52,746 bases of DNA from Fibrobacter succinogenes (GTDB lineage Bacteria > Fibrobacterota > Fibrobacteria > Fibrobacterales > Fibrobacteraceae), in assembly GCA_902762795.1 (NCBI GenBank), contig CACWPM010000019.1:1-52746 (forward strand). Reading direction: 5' to 3'. Under the pieces are notes generated by a model. The model was not told where the DNA came from and ran no database searches. It saw only the letters and a list, made by a program, of their open reading frames with translations. Below are positions 34,902 to 42,360 of the stretch, one piece after another (position 1 is the stretch's first letter; each line of letters opens with the position of its first letter). The translations under genes were made by a program, and so were the position numbers.

Positions 34902-35881
34902 GGTGGTTTGATAATAGATAAGGTTATTTGGTCTTTATTAGATATATAATTTGGAAAGTCTTTTTCAATGCGTGCAAGAATTTTTCTTTCACAACAAGAA
35001 TATTCCCGTTTTAAGTTGGCCGTTGGCAAATGCTGTTGAGCATTTGATAGAATGAGGGGCTTTTCGCGCATTGTATTGTTTAAGGTGTCAAACCAACTTT
35101 TCATTGTGTCGGTCGCAATACAACGGCTGTATTTGCTCGCAAAAGGTTGTAACGCTAAGGCTTTTTCGAATACGTTGCCTTTTGTAGCGGTGCTTGAATT
35201 TTGTTTGTAATCGAATCCGCTTAATGCATAATAATAATTTTTATGCTCATGTGTAAGTGTTGCAACGGCAATGCATTTTTTTGTTAGGTATATTTGCACA
35301 TCTTGTTTCAACGGCTCTATATTCATTAAATCATTTATGAACCTTTCAAGGTTTCTTTTTAAGTCTAAATTATATCCAATGCGATTAAATACAAAATTAC
35401 GGTCTTGGAAGGCTATATATTCATTGACTCTTCTAATACACCGGTATATATATTTAGGGTCCTTTATTTTTACGACTGGATAAATATCGTATGCCGCGGC
35501 TGTGTTTGGCAAATAATCTAGTTCAAAAAGGTAATTGTCAATTGTTTCAAAAAAAAATGTATACAGCTTTTTTATGATGTCGATAAAGGGCTCGATTAGG
35601 CTTCCGAGACAATCGAGACGAGGTATATTCTCGTTCTCTAAATAATAGTTGTCTTGCTTTTCTATTTGTCTTAACAAGCTCCATGCTACAAAAGCATATG
35701 AATAACGAATAAAAGATAACTGTGCTATAGGGTCAAGACCGTCGGCGGTTCCGTTCTCAATTCGGTGGCTTAAAAATTGGAATTGAGTCATGAGAAAACA
35801 AGCATCGAATGATTCTTCACAATTGCTGATAGAAAATCCTCGTTTGATGAATGTTTTAATTTTGCTGTTTTCTTCAATCAT
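34814..35881 (-). CDS. Unknown protein with a C-terminal deaminase-like cysteine signature
   Basis: This 355-residue soluble protein is not recognised over its first 290 residues, which are mostly helical with many aromatic and charged residues. Near the end, C296-C297-E298 in YSCCERKIL is followed 30 residues later by P327-C328-P-N-C331. The (H/C)xE...PCxxC arrangement with this spacing is the zinc-site signature of the cytidine-deaminase-like superfamily, in which several bacterial toxin and effector groups use cysteine instead of histidine. Base composition is low in G+C with rare-looking codons, unlike flanking genes, which suggests acquisition. It overlaps the ATP-grasp gene by 88 bases, both on the minus strand. 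No signal peptide or immunity-like neighbour is visible. A deaminase role is a weak inference from the motif alone. Confidence 0.6.
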   Translation of the reverse strand: MIEENSKIKTFIKRGFSISNCEESFDACFLMTQFQFLSHRIENGTADGLDPIAQLSFIRYSYAFVAWSLLRQIEKQDNYYLENENIPRLDCLGSLIEPFIDIIKKLYTFFFETIDNYLFELDYLPNTAAAYDIYPVVKIKDPKYIYRCIRRVNEYIAFQDRNFVFNRIGYNLDLKRNLERFINDLMNIEPLKQDVQIYLTKKCIAVATLTHEHKNYYYALSGFDYKQNSSTATKGNVFEKALALQPFASKYSRCIATDTMKSWFDTLNNTMREKPLILSNAQQHLPTANLKREYSCCERKILARIEKDFPNYISNKDQITLSIIKPPCPNCTCAIKILRPQINFSFSVADMPKFR

Positions 35882-35957
35882 GTTGTTCTTCTAATAGCAT
35901 TAACGGCTTTATGGCAAAGTCGGTGTAATGCCTTCGTTCTGATAACAGAATAAATTC

Positions 35958-37091
35958 TTATTTCCCGAAAAATTCCTTCACTTTGCTACATACAAATTCT
36001 ATGTCGGCGGGCTTCAGCCCGTAGAACATGGGAAGGCGTAAAAGTCTATTGCTTTCGTTGGTTGTGTAAACGTCTTCGCCATGGAATCGCCCGAATCGCT
36101 TGCCTGCGGGGGCACTGTGAAGCGGCACGTAGTGGAATACGGCCAATATGCCGTTCTTCACGAGGTGTGCGATGAGTGCGGTTCGCGTTTTTAAATCCGC
36201 AACTTTCAGGTAGAACATGTGTGCGTTGTGAACGCATTCTGCTGGAATGTAGGGCAGTTGCAAATCACCGGCGGTTTCGAGATCCGCAAGCCTTTCGCGG
36301 TAGGCGTTCCAGCTCGCCATGCGGTTGTCATAAATTTTCTGTGCATTTTCGAGTTCGGCGTAAAGGTAAGCCGCGTTCAGTTCGCTTGGCAGGTAACTGG
36401 AGCCGAGTTCCACCCATGTGTATTTATCGACTTCGCCGCGGTGGAATTGCACGCGGTTTGTGCCTTTTTCGCGGATGATTTCGGCATGGTCGGCGTATTT
36501 CTTGTCGGCGATGAGGATGGCTCCGCCTTCGCCCATGCTGTAGTTCTTTGTTTCGTGGAAGCTGTAGCAACCGAAATCGCCGAGCGCTCCGAGACTTTTG
36601 CCCTTGTAGGTGGACATCATTCCCTGTGCAGAATCTTCGATGACAAACAAATTGTGACGACGGGCGATGGCGTTGATGGAATCCATCTCGCAGGCGACTC
36701 CGGCGTAATGTACGGGCACAATGGCACGCGTTCTTTCGGTAATGGCGTCTTCAATCAACTTCTCGTCGATGTTCATCGTGTCGGGGCGGATGTCCACAAA
36801 CACGCATTTGGCACCGCGCATGGCGAATGCATCGGCGGTAGAGACGAACGTGAACGATGGCATGATGATTTCGTCGCCAGGCTGTATGCCACAGAGCAGT
36901 GCCGACATTTCGAGTGCGTGCGTGCAGCTTGTGGTGAGGAGCGCGCGGGCGACTCCCGTTTTGTTTTCCAGCCAGGCATGGCATTTCTGGTTGAATTGCC
37001 CGTCGCCGCAAATACGACCGCTTTCGACGGCCTTGCGTACGTAATCGATTTCGGGCCCCACGAAGGGCGGCTGGTTGAAAGGAATTCTCAT
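35958..37091 (-). CDS. wecE: dTDP-4-amino-4,6-dideoxy-D-galactose transaminase, WecE/RffA type
   Basis: This 377-residue PLP-dependent sugar aminotransferase resembles E. coli WecE over its whole length: IPFNQPPFVGPE, SGRICGDGQF, VFVDIRPDTMNIDE, VPVHYAGVACEMD, STYKGKSLGALGDFGCYSF, then the PLP-binding lysine in HETKNY, IREKGTNRVQFHRG and GEDVYTTNES. WecE converts dTDP-4-keto-6-deoxy-D-glucose to dTDP-4-amino-4,6-dideoxygalactose, which is then acetylated to Fuc4NAc. The loop after the lysine is one residue shorter than I recall for WecE. It is the first gene of the minus-strand run ending at 31373. With the WecF-like protein at 25739 it predicts a Fuc4NAc-like residue in the surface glycan. 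The acetyltransferase (WecD-like) is not in the window. Confidence 0.92.
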   Translation of the reverse strand: MRIPFNQPPFVGPEIDYVRKAVESGRICGDGQFNQKCHAWLENKTGVARALLTTSCTHALEMSALLCGIQPGDEIIMPSFTFVSTADAFAMRGAKCVFVDIRPDTMNIDEKLIEDAITERTRAIVPVHYAGVACEMDSINAIARRHNLFVIEDSAQGMMSTYKGKSLGALGDFGCYSFHETKNYSMGEGGAILIADKKYADHAEIIREKGTNRVQFHRGEVDKYTWVELGSSYLPSELNAAYLYAELENAQKIYDNRMASWNAYRERLADLETAGDLQLPYIPAECVHNAHMFYLKVADLKTRTALIAHLVKNGILAVFHYVPLHSAPAGKRFGRFHGEDVYTTNESNRLLRLPMFYGLKPADIEFVCSKVKEFFGK

Positions 37092-37198
37092 TGCTCGACA
37101 TCCCTAGAGATTTACATGTGGTAATATATAATATCTTTTAGGGTGTAGAACGCTTCGCTTTTGGCGCCATACTTCAATTTGAAGTAGCTTCTTGGAAC

Positions 37199-37693
37199 TT
37201 ATTCCGCATTGCCTGGTGTCGTGATTGCTGTAGAAGTGGTGCTTAACAGCTTGTAACTAGGAGTTAATGCCTCGCTACAGTTTGCTTCATCGTCGGAGGA
37301 GGCCCAAAACTTGATTGTTTTCGTATCGTTGTCAAATGCGTAATTAATGAACCATTTCTTGCCTGGAACGCAATCGTTCATGGTCGATAAGGCTGTGGCG
37401 CTCCAGTTGTAACTTGCTTGCGACGCATCGTATTCAAAGCTTGCGCTCCTAGCTTTGTCAATTGCGTTTCCCGCAGGAGAATTGTATCCGATATGTTGCC
37501 AGTTTCCACCGTTGTTATGTGACATGACATAAGCGTCCTGAAGCTTTATGTATGTGCCTGCGGCGGGGCCGATTTCGGATGCTTTGGATTTGGCAATTGC
37601 GCTAAAGAGCTTAGGAACCGCAATTGCTGCGAGGGTGCCCATGATGACGATGACAACCATCAGTTCGATAAGGGTAAAACCATGCTTTTTCAT
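37199..37693 (-). CDS. Type IV pilin / pseudopilin-like protein (complete copy 2)
   Basis: This 164-residue prepilin has leader MKKHG, cleavage before F6, and FTLIELMVVIVIMGTLAAIAVP with the conserved glutamate. The N-terminal 60 residues are close to the pilin at 12797 (KLFxxIAKSKASExGPAAGxYIKLQDAYV). The remainder is quite different until the shared ending LTPxYxxxS. It has two cysteines at the C-terminal half and a glycine/asparagine-rich first loop. AGAGG lies upstream of the ATG. The gene is divergent from the sulfatase-fold gene at 37875, with about 180 bases between the starts. The conserved N-terminus with divergent body is what recombination-driven or paralogue-driven pilin diversification would leave. 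Confidence 0.9.
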   Translation of the reverse strand: MKKHGFTLIELMVVIVIMGTLAAIAVPKLFSAIAKSKASEIGPAAGTYIKLQDAYVMSHNNGGNWQHIGYNSPAGNAIDKARSASFEYDASQASYNWSATALSTMNDCVPGKKWFINYAFDNDTKTIKFWASSDDEANCSEALTPSYKLLSTTSTAITTPGNAE

Positions 37694-37874
37694 AAATGCC
37701 TCTGCTGGGTATAATTTTTAGAAGAGGAAAATGCATATAGTGCACGTTTTGTTTTTCTAAAATAAAAATTTAGGAAGTCGATTGAAAGAATGTATGTGTT
37801 TTTTATGAATTTTTTTTTGACATTTTTTTTGCTTGTTTGACTAGGCTCGCGACTTTATTATATATTCATCAATA

Positions 37875-39320
37875 GTGAAGAGAAAAGTAATATTTCTGCT
37901 ATGCCTTATTATGCCTGCGTTTATTGCGGCTTTTTTTGCGTATGTGGCGTGTGGAATTTATGATTCCTCGTTGTTGCATGGTTTTTTATCGGTTGATGTT
38001 CTCTTTTTGATATTGTTGCTGTTGCTACCGCAGGGGCGAATTTTATACAAAATTCCGTTATTGGTATTGGTTTTAATTTTTGCGGTTATTGCGAATTCAA
38101 TGGATGCGTATGCGACCTGTGGCTTGTACGTGCTGATGATTCTGACGACATCGACGCTACCTCGTAAACGGAAATACATGCTCCCGGCCTATGTGCTGTT
38201 TGCGATATTATTTATAGTGGCGGATGCCGAAAATTTCTTCTATTATTCAGTTCTTTTGACGCTCCCGGATGCATGGGTGCTTGCAAAATTTTTCTGGTGG
38301 GGGCCGCTTCTTTTCTTTATCGTGCCGCCATTTATTGTCATGCTTGAGCTTTTGTTTGCGCGCAAGATTTTGTGGGGGGTGCGCCGGATTGAAATTTCGC
38401 ATCGAGTCGTTTTTTTTGCCGTTGCCGCAATTGTCGTTTTGAACTTCGGCTTGAACGCGCTGCAGCCAAGACTTCTTGTGCTGGATTACACCGTACAAAA
38501 GTGGTTCCACCAGATTTGTTCGTCGGAAATTACCCGGCATAATACGATTTTGCATGACGATATCAAGGCTGTGTATCCTGTTTGGGACAAGGCATCTCCG
38601 GTCGTCGACGATTATTCTAAACCGACTGTGATGATCCTTGTGGAAAGTTATGGCGTGAAAAAATCGGTGGACCAGACGAAGGCCTTGCTTTCTCCTTTTA
38701 CATATGCCCGTAAACGTTTTTTGGGACTTTATCCGCGAAACGCCTCGCATACCCAGGGGTCCGAGTGGGAGGATTTTGGGGCTTTGAGAGGGATAATTCG
38801 CGAGAAGCCTTTACCGCTGAGATTCAGGGAACATCACTTGCAGACGTGGTATGTTCATGGGTACGATAGCGATTTTTATATGCGCGGTGAGAACTATGCA
38901 AAGTTCGGTTTCGATAAAATGTTGTTCAAGGAACAGTTTGAAAAGTTGGGTTTGCCGAGTTGCCGGAATGGCTTTGAAGGCATCTGTGACTCCGCCTTGG
39001 TTGTTTTTTTGGATTCTGTTTTGACCGAGACCACGCCTAAATTTGTTTATTGGACAACGTTGGATGCGCATCCGCTTTATGAATGGTCTGGCTTGTTTGA
39101 AAAATCGTATTTCTGTAAAATTTTTTCGCTGTCCGATGTGGATTGCACTTATTTTACACTGCAAGAAAATACGTTACGTATGATAGCCCGTCTTGCCGAG
39201 AAGCACCCTGAATACCGTTTTGTCATACGGGGCGATCACCGACCAATGGTTTCTCTAGAGCAATCAGACTTTGTTCAGTCTTTTTACTTTAGATGGGTCC
39301 CGCTTGTCATTTTGAATTGA
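37875..39320 (+). CDS. Sulfatase-fold membrane enzyme, second subgroup (paralogue E), GTG start
   Basis: This 481-residue protein has six or so N-terminal membrane segments (to about 200) and an extracytoplasmic domain. The domain has ILVESYG (metal glutamate), SHTQGSEWE with the T-x-x-x-E spacing of the nucleophile, GYDSDFYMRG, LDAHPLYEW and RGDHRP, and it ends RWVPLVILN. It is the nearest relative of the protein at 16912. The start is GTG; no upstream ATG is in frame. It is divergent from pilin copy 2 and monocistronic. A phosphoglycerol- or phosphoethanolamine-transferase role is expected from the fold. Pilin-modifying phosphotransferases of this superfamily exist in Neisseria, so the adjacency is notable. 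Confidence 0.78.
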   Translation: MKRKVIFLLCLIMPAFIAAFFAYVACGIYDSSLLHGFLSVDVLFLILLLLLPQGRILYKIPLLVLVLIFAVIANSMDAYATCGLYVLMILTTSTLPRKRKYMLPAYVLFAILFIVADAENFFYYSVLLTLPDAWVLAKFFWWGPLLFFIVPPFIVMLELLFARKILWGVRRIEISHRVVFFAVAAIVVLNFGLNALQPRLLVLDYTVQKWFHQICSSEITRHNTILHDDIKAVYPVWDKASPVVDDYSKPTVMILVESYGVKKSVDQTKALLSPFTYARKRFLGLYPRNASHTQGSEWEDFGALRGIIREKPLPLRFREHHLQTWYVHGYDSDFYMRGENYAKFGFDKMLFKEQFEKLGLPSCRNGFEGICDSALVVFLDSVLTETTPKFVYWTTLDAHPLYEWSGLFEKSYFCKIFSLSDVDCTYFTLQENTLRMIARLAEKHPEYRFVIRGDHRPMVSLEQSDFVQSFYFRWVPLVILN

Positions 39321-39365
39321 ACTTTGTTTCCGTTTTTAAGAACGAATTTTGTCTAGCTTACGTGT

Positions 39366-39400
39366 AAAAAAATAGCGCTATCTTTTCAGATAGCGCTATT
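39366..39400 (-). terminator. Intrinsic terminator after the tRNA
   Basis: AATAGCGCTATC (39371-39382) and GATAGCGCTATT (39389-39400) form a perfect 12-base stem. A run of A just left of it reads as T on the minus strand, so it ends the tRNA transcript three bases after the mature 3' end. Confidence 0.88.
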
Positions 39401-39402
39401 CG

Positions 39403-39476
39403 TGGGGCCTCCCGGACTTGAACCGGGAACCAACGGGTTATGAGTCCGTGGCTCTAACCGATTGAGCTAAAGCCCC
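39403..39476 (-). tRNA. tRNA with CAU anticodon (Ile2 or elongator Met)
   Basis: A 74-base cloverleaf can be drawn on the minus strand. The acceptor stem GGGGCTT pairs with AGGCCCC, the D arm has AGCTC...GAGC, the anticodon loop is CTCATAA, and the T arm is CCGGTTCAAGTCCGG. The CCA end is not encoded. The anticodon stem has one A-C mismatch next to the loop. The anticodon-loop neighbourhood GACTCATAA and the TTGGT stretch resemble lysidine-modified tRNA-Ile2 more than elongator tRNA-Met, but I cannot decide from sequence alone. Its 5' end overlaps the last 10 bases of the GT5-like gene. Confidence 0.9.
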
Positions 39477-40900
39477 AGTTCTCCCAAAATTAGTAAATAT
39501 TTTGAAATTGTCTTCGCCCATTCGTAATGAAAACCGCTGTAGGCGTTTACAACGCATTTGTCCCAATCGGCGATTTCCGTGTTGTACACATTTATTGCGT
39601 CCTTGATGCGGCGCAGCATCTGGTGAGGGGCGTTTGCATCATCGACGAGGAATGCGTTTGCTTCGCCGGCGGTCTCGAGGGTGTAGTCGGTGAGCATGCT
39701 CGCAATGCCTACATTTCGGCCTGTGAGAGGGAGCGTTCCTGCAGCCATGGCTTTGAGAATAATGGAGGCGGACGGCTCCTGGAGGTTTGCCGCAAACAAG
39801 ATATCGGAGGCGGCGAGCGTGTCGCGCAATTTTTCTCTGTTGTTCGCTTCTTCGGAGTCGAACTGGAGGACGCGGACGAAGTTGCCGTACTGGTGGGATA
39901 CTTCTTGGTAGTAGTTCCATTCGGGGTGTTCCGGCGATATGCCCACGATAATGAATGCGTTCTGCTTGGCGATGTCCGAAAGGATGGTTGCGAGGGTCTC
40001 GGAGGCGTTGCCCGATTCCATGTCCATGTGGCTGTAGATGATCAGCTTGTTCGAAAGTTCCATGTCGAACTGGCGCCCGAGGCTCGCCTTCGCGGCGCGC
40101 TTTGCTTCTTTGATGGGACGCTTGGCTTCGTCGTTAAAGTCCCAGAATTTGTAATTCACGCCGAACTGGATGCCGATGAGTTTTTCGCTATTGCGGTTGA
40201 GGAATCCGCTGAGCCCGCCGGGAAGGTTCGTGTTGAGCATGGCATCGCGGTAACCCGATGACGGAAACAACACCTTGTTAGCGTACAGGACTCCTGCCTT
40301 GAGGAGGCTTACTTTGCCCCAGAACTCGTAGCCGTCCATGTTGAAGTCCTTGCGTGGAAGACCGATTTTTTCGATTTCGCTGGGCTGTACGTGGAAGTCG
40401 TAGGTGATGTTGTGTATATTGAAGAAAAACGGAATGTTGTGGAATTGTTCCTGATAGACTGTATGGCAAAGCGCTCCGACCAGTGCACCGCCCCATTCGT
40501 GGCCCAGGATGGCTTGGAATTTGATGCCTTTCTGGGTGCAGTAAGTGAGCACCGCCGAAGCGAACATGGCGAATCTCAAGTGGTTGTCGTTATAGGGGGG
40601 GGAATGAGGTGGGCCGTAGACATAGGGGCGACCGAAATATTCCTCATTATATATATATGTGTGGAGAGGGTCGTCGTCAGATTGCCAAACTTCGAACGGC
40701 ATGTTTTGCAGGGCTTCTACACCCTTGAATATGCAATGATACTTGTCGGAATCAACGATATGGTCCTTGTAGAAGGGTGAACAAGTCACGACTTGGGAAC
40801 CGGCTTTCGCAAAGGCGGCCGTCATGCAGTTTACTGCAGTCGCGAGTGGGCTTGGAACCTTCCAATTTCCCGCTTCTGGAGTAACGACAAGTATATTCAT
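39467..40900 (-). CDS. GT5 glycogen/starch synthase-like glycosyltransferase, atypical
   Basis: This 477-residue GT-B protein looks like a glycogen/starch synthase: ILVVTPEAG at the start, HEWGGALVG (for the usual HDWxxA), FNIHNITY, KLIGIQFGVNYKFW, then a second Rossmann domain with EPSASIILKAMAAGTLPL. The ADP-glucose-binding KxGGL motif is replaced by KVPSPL. The usual EPCGL motif reads EPSAS. It may therefore use another donor, act on another acceptor or be a regulatory relative. The protein is cytosolic. Its stop codon lies inside the tRNA gene downstream (tRNA positions 8-10), so tRNA processing would cut the mRNA right at its end. The gene starts 153 bases from the divergent lipoprotein gene, with a TACCTAT palindrome between. 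Confidence 0.8.
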   Translation of the reverse strand: MNILVVTPEAGNWKVPSPLATAVNCMTAAFAKAGSQVVTCSPFYKDHIVDSDKYHCIFKGVEALQNMPFEVWQSDDDPLHTYIYNEEYFGRPYVYGPPHSPPYNDNHLRFAMFASAVLTYCTQKGIKFQAILGHEWGGALVGALCHTVYQEQFHNIPFFFNIHNITYDFHVQPSEIEKIGLPRKDFNMDGYEFWGKVSLLKAGVLYANKVLFPSSGYRDAMLNTNLPGGLSGFLNRNSEKLIGIQFGVNYKFWDFNDEAKRPIKEAKRAAKASLGRQFDMELSNKLIIYSHMDMESGNASETLATILSDIAKQNAFIIVGISPEHPEWNYYQEVSHQYGNFVRVLQFDSEEANNREKLRDTLAASDILFAANLQEPSASIILKAMAAGTLPLTGRNVGIASMLTDYTLETAGEANAFLVDDANAPHQMLRRIKDAINVYNTEIADWDKCVVNAYSGFHYEWAKTISKYLLILGELGL

Positions 40901-40926
40901 TTTTTTTTACACTCCAAATAAAAATT

Positions 40927-40944
40927 TACCTATAAAAATAGGTA
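40927..40944. promoter_or_regulatory. Compact palindrome related to the GTACCTATAAA array
   Basis: TACCTAT-AAAA-ATAGGTA is a perfect 7-base inverted repeat between two divergent starts (40900 and 41054). It carries the same TACCTATAAA half as the arms at 3958-4227. As a lone site in a promoter region it could be an operator. Confidence 0.55.
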
Positions 40945-41053
40945 TGTATAAATTTATTTATTTAAATTTCAACTGAAAGGGTGTATCTTGTTTTTTATCA
41001 CAATAAAGCGTCCTTTTCAAATTTTTAATAAAACTTCATCTGAAGGAAATAAA

Positions 41054-42109
41054 ATGAAGAAAATTTTTATTGCTGCTTTGGCTGCGGCTGTTGCGTTCTC
41101 GCTGACAGGCTGTAAGGGTACGAACGAAAAGCGCGGCGACGAACACCTTAAGGAAGGCCGTTTCCGCAATGCCATCAATTCCTATCTTGAGGCAAAGAAG
41201 AAGGGCAAGATGTCCGATGAATTCTTTGACAATTTCACTCTGGCACTTGTTCGTGCGGGAGATGCCGAAGCCAAGAAGGATTTGAGCAGCGATCTCATCA
41301 ACAACTATTTCGATAAGGCTTCTTCCAACATCGGTAATGTCAAGGAAGATGCTACTATCGAAGAATATGTGAAGACTCTCGGCGAAATCGGTAAGCGCCA
41401 GGCTGCACAGGAAGGTGTTGATTTTGCAACGATCATCAATGCTTTTGCGAAGCTCGACTCTGCAGAAAAAGTCGCCAAGACTCGCCATGTTGCCGAAGCT
41501 GCGATTAAGGATATCCGTCTCGAAACGGAAAAGCTCTATGTGGCCCGCAATTTGCAAGAAGCTGTTTCCGAAGAAGATCCTGTCGTGAGCGAATACCTTC
41601 TCCTCCGCATGGCAGCAATGGCTCCGACGAATCAGGAAATCCAGACTGCTTTGAACAAAAGCCGCAAGGCCACTCGCGGTTACTTCCTCATTTTCGGTGA
41701 AAATATTCCAGACTTGAGCGGAAAACACAAGGTGGACAAGTGGGGTTACGTGATGGCCATGCCGACCATCAAGATGACCAAGACGTCCCTTTCTGGCGAA
41801 CTCCAGTTCTGGGCTACGACGGGTAATAATACGGAACTTGACCCGTCACTTATCAAGCTCGTCTCCACCGACGGCAAGGAAGTTTTTGCCAAGGGCAACA
41901 CGGGCTGGTGCGAAGCTGAAGTTCTCGTGGGCAAGAAGGGTGACGAAAAGATTGAAAAGAAGCAGAAAAAGTTCAAGGGCAAGGGCAAGTTGATGAACGA
42001 ATTCCAGTGCTCCGTGAATATCAGCTTCTCTTTCCCGGCAGGCTTTGTTCCGGATTACATCCACTACAAGGATGAATTTGGCGAAGGCAAGAAGTACCTC
42101 GGTCACTAA
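41054..42109 (+). CDS. Lipoprotein with TPR-like helical repeats, unknown function
   Basis: With the start at MKKIFIAALAAAVAFSLTGC the protein has 351 residues. AAGGAA before that ATG supports it over a frame opening at 40988. FSLTGC is a lipobox with C20 as the lipidated cysteine. Residues 30-220 are helical, with alanine/leucine periodicity of paired helices (EHLKEGRFRNAINSYLEAKK is TPR-like). The C-terminal 120 residues are beta-rich. It is probably anchored in a membrane facing the periplasm. Codon use is highly biased, suggesting good expression. A terminator follows directly, so it is monocistronic. I do not recognise the family. Confidence 0.8.
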   Translation: MKKIFIAALAAAVAFSLTGCKGTNEKRGDEHLKEGRFRNAINSYLEAKKKGKMSDEFFDNFTLALVRAGDAEAKKDLSSDLINNYFDKASSNIGNVKEDATIEEYVKTLGEIGKRQAAQEGVDFATIINAFAKLDSAEKVAKTRHVAEAAIKDIRLETEKLYVARNLQEAVSEEDPVVSEYLLLRMAAMAPTNQEIQTALNKSRKATRGYFLIFGENIPDLSGKHKVDKWGYVMAMPTIKMTKTSLSGELQFWATTGNNTELDPSLIKLVSTDGKEVFAKGNTGWCEAEVLVGKKGDEKIEKKQKKFKGKGKLMNEFQCSVNISFSFPAGFVPDYIHYKDEFGEGKKYLGH

Positions 42110-42137
42110 TTTGTAACGGAATTAAGGATTTGCTAAA

Positions 42138-42167
42138 GGCTCGCCGCTGATGTGTGGCGGGTCTTTT
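42138..42167 (+). terminator. Intrinsic terminator of the lipoprotein gene
   Basis: GGCTCGCCGC (42138-42147) pairs with GTGGCGGGTC (42154-42163), with three G-T pairs, followed by TTTTG. It lies 28 bases after the stop codon. Confidence 0.75.
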
Positions 42168-42269
42168 GTATGTAGAGAAATCTGAAAATTTCGGAAAATA
42201 CAAATAAAATTATGTAAAAATTGGAGCTTTTGTTTTTTTCAGGCCTTGCTTATTTTTGTATATTGTTCA

Positions 42270-42334
42270 CAGCACCAGAAAGGGTGATGTTGATAGATCG
42301 CAGTCCGCATGAGCGGGGGCGATTTTTTTTTGTC
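42270..42334 (+). ncRNA. Candidate small RNA or attenuator leader
   Basis: A possible -10 box TATATT is at 42259-42264. It is followed by a small CACC/GGTG hairpin (42273-42286) and then a larger one (ATCGC...TCCGC / GCGGG...GCGAT, 42297-42322). The second ends in nine T at 42323-42331, a complete intrinsic terminator. It sits only 27 bases before the start of the SLOG gene on the same strand, so transcripts would end before that gene unless antiterminated. No known riboswitch consensus was recognised. Either a short RNA of about 65 bases or an attenuator fits. Confidence 0.45.
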
Positions 42335-42360
42335 AAGGCCAATTTTTAAAGGTGGGGTAA

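Noticed and set aside
36219-37124. 301-residue plus-strand frame antisense to the WecE-like gene
   Set aside because: The minus-strand frame has near full-length similarity to WecE; the antisense frame has none.
39403-39476. tRNA as an integration site for a mobile element
   Set aside because: The recombinase is more than 22 kb away, no partial tRNA duplicate was seen, and the pilin junction does not resemble the tRNA.
42270-42334. Known riboswitch such as c-di-GMP, TPP or cobalamin
   Set aside because: None of the conserved core motifs I know could be found; only hairpin plus T-tract is supported.
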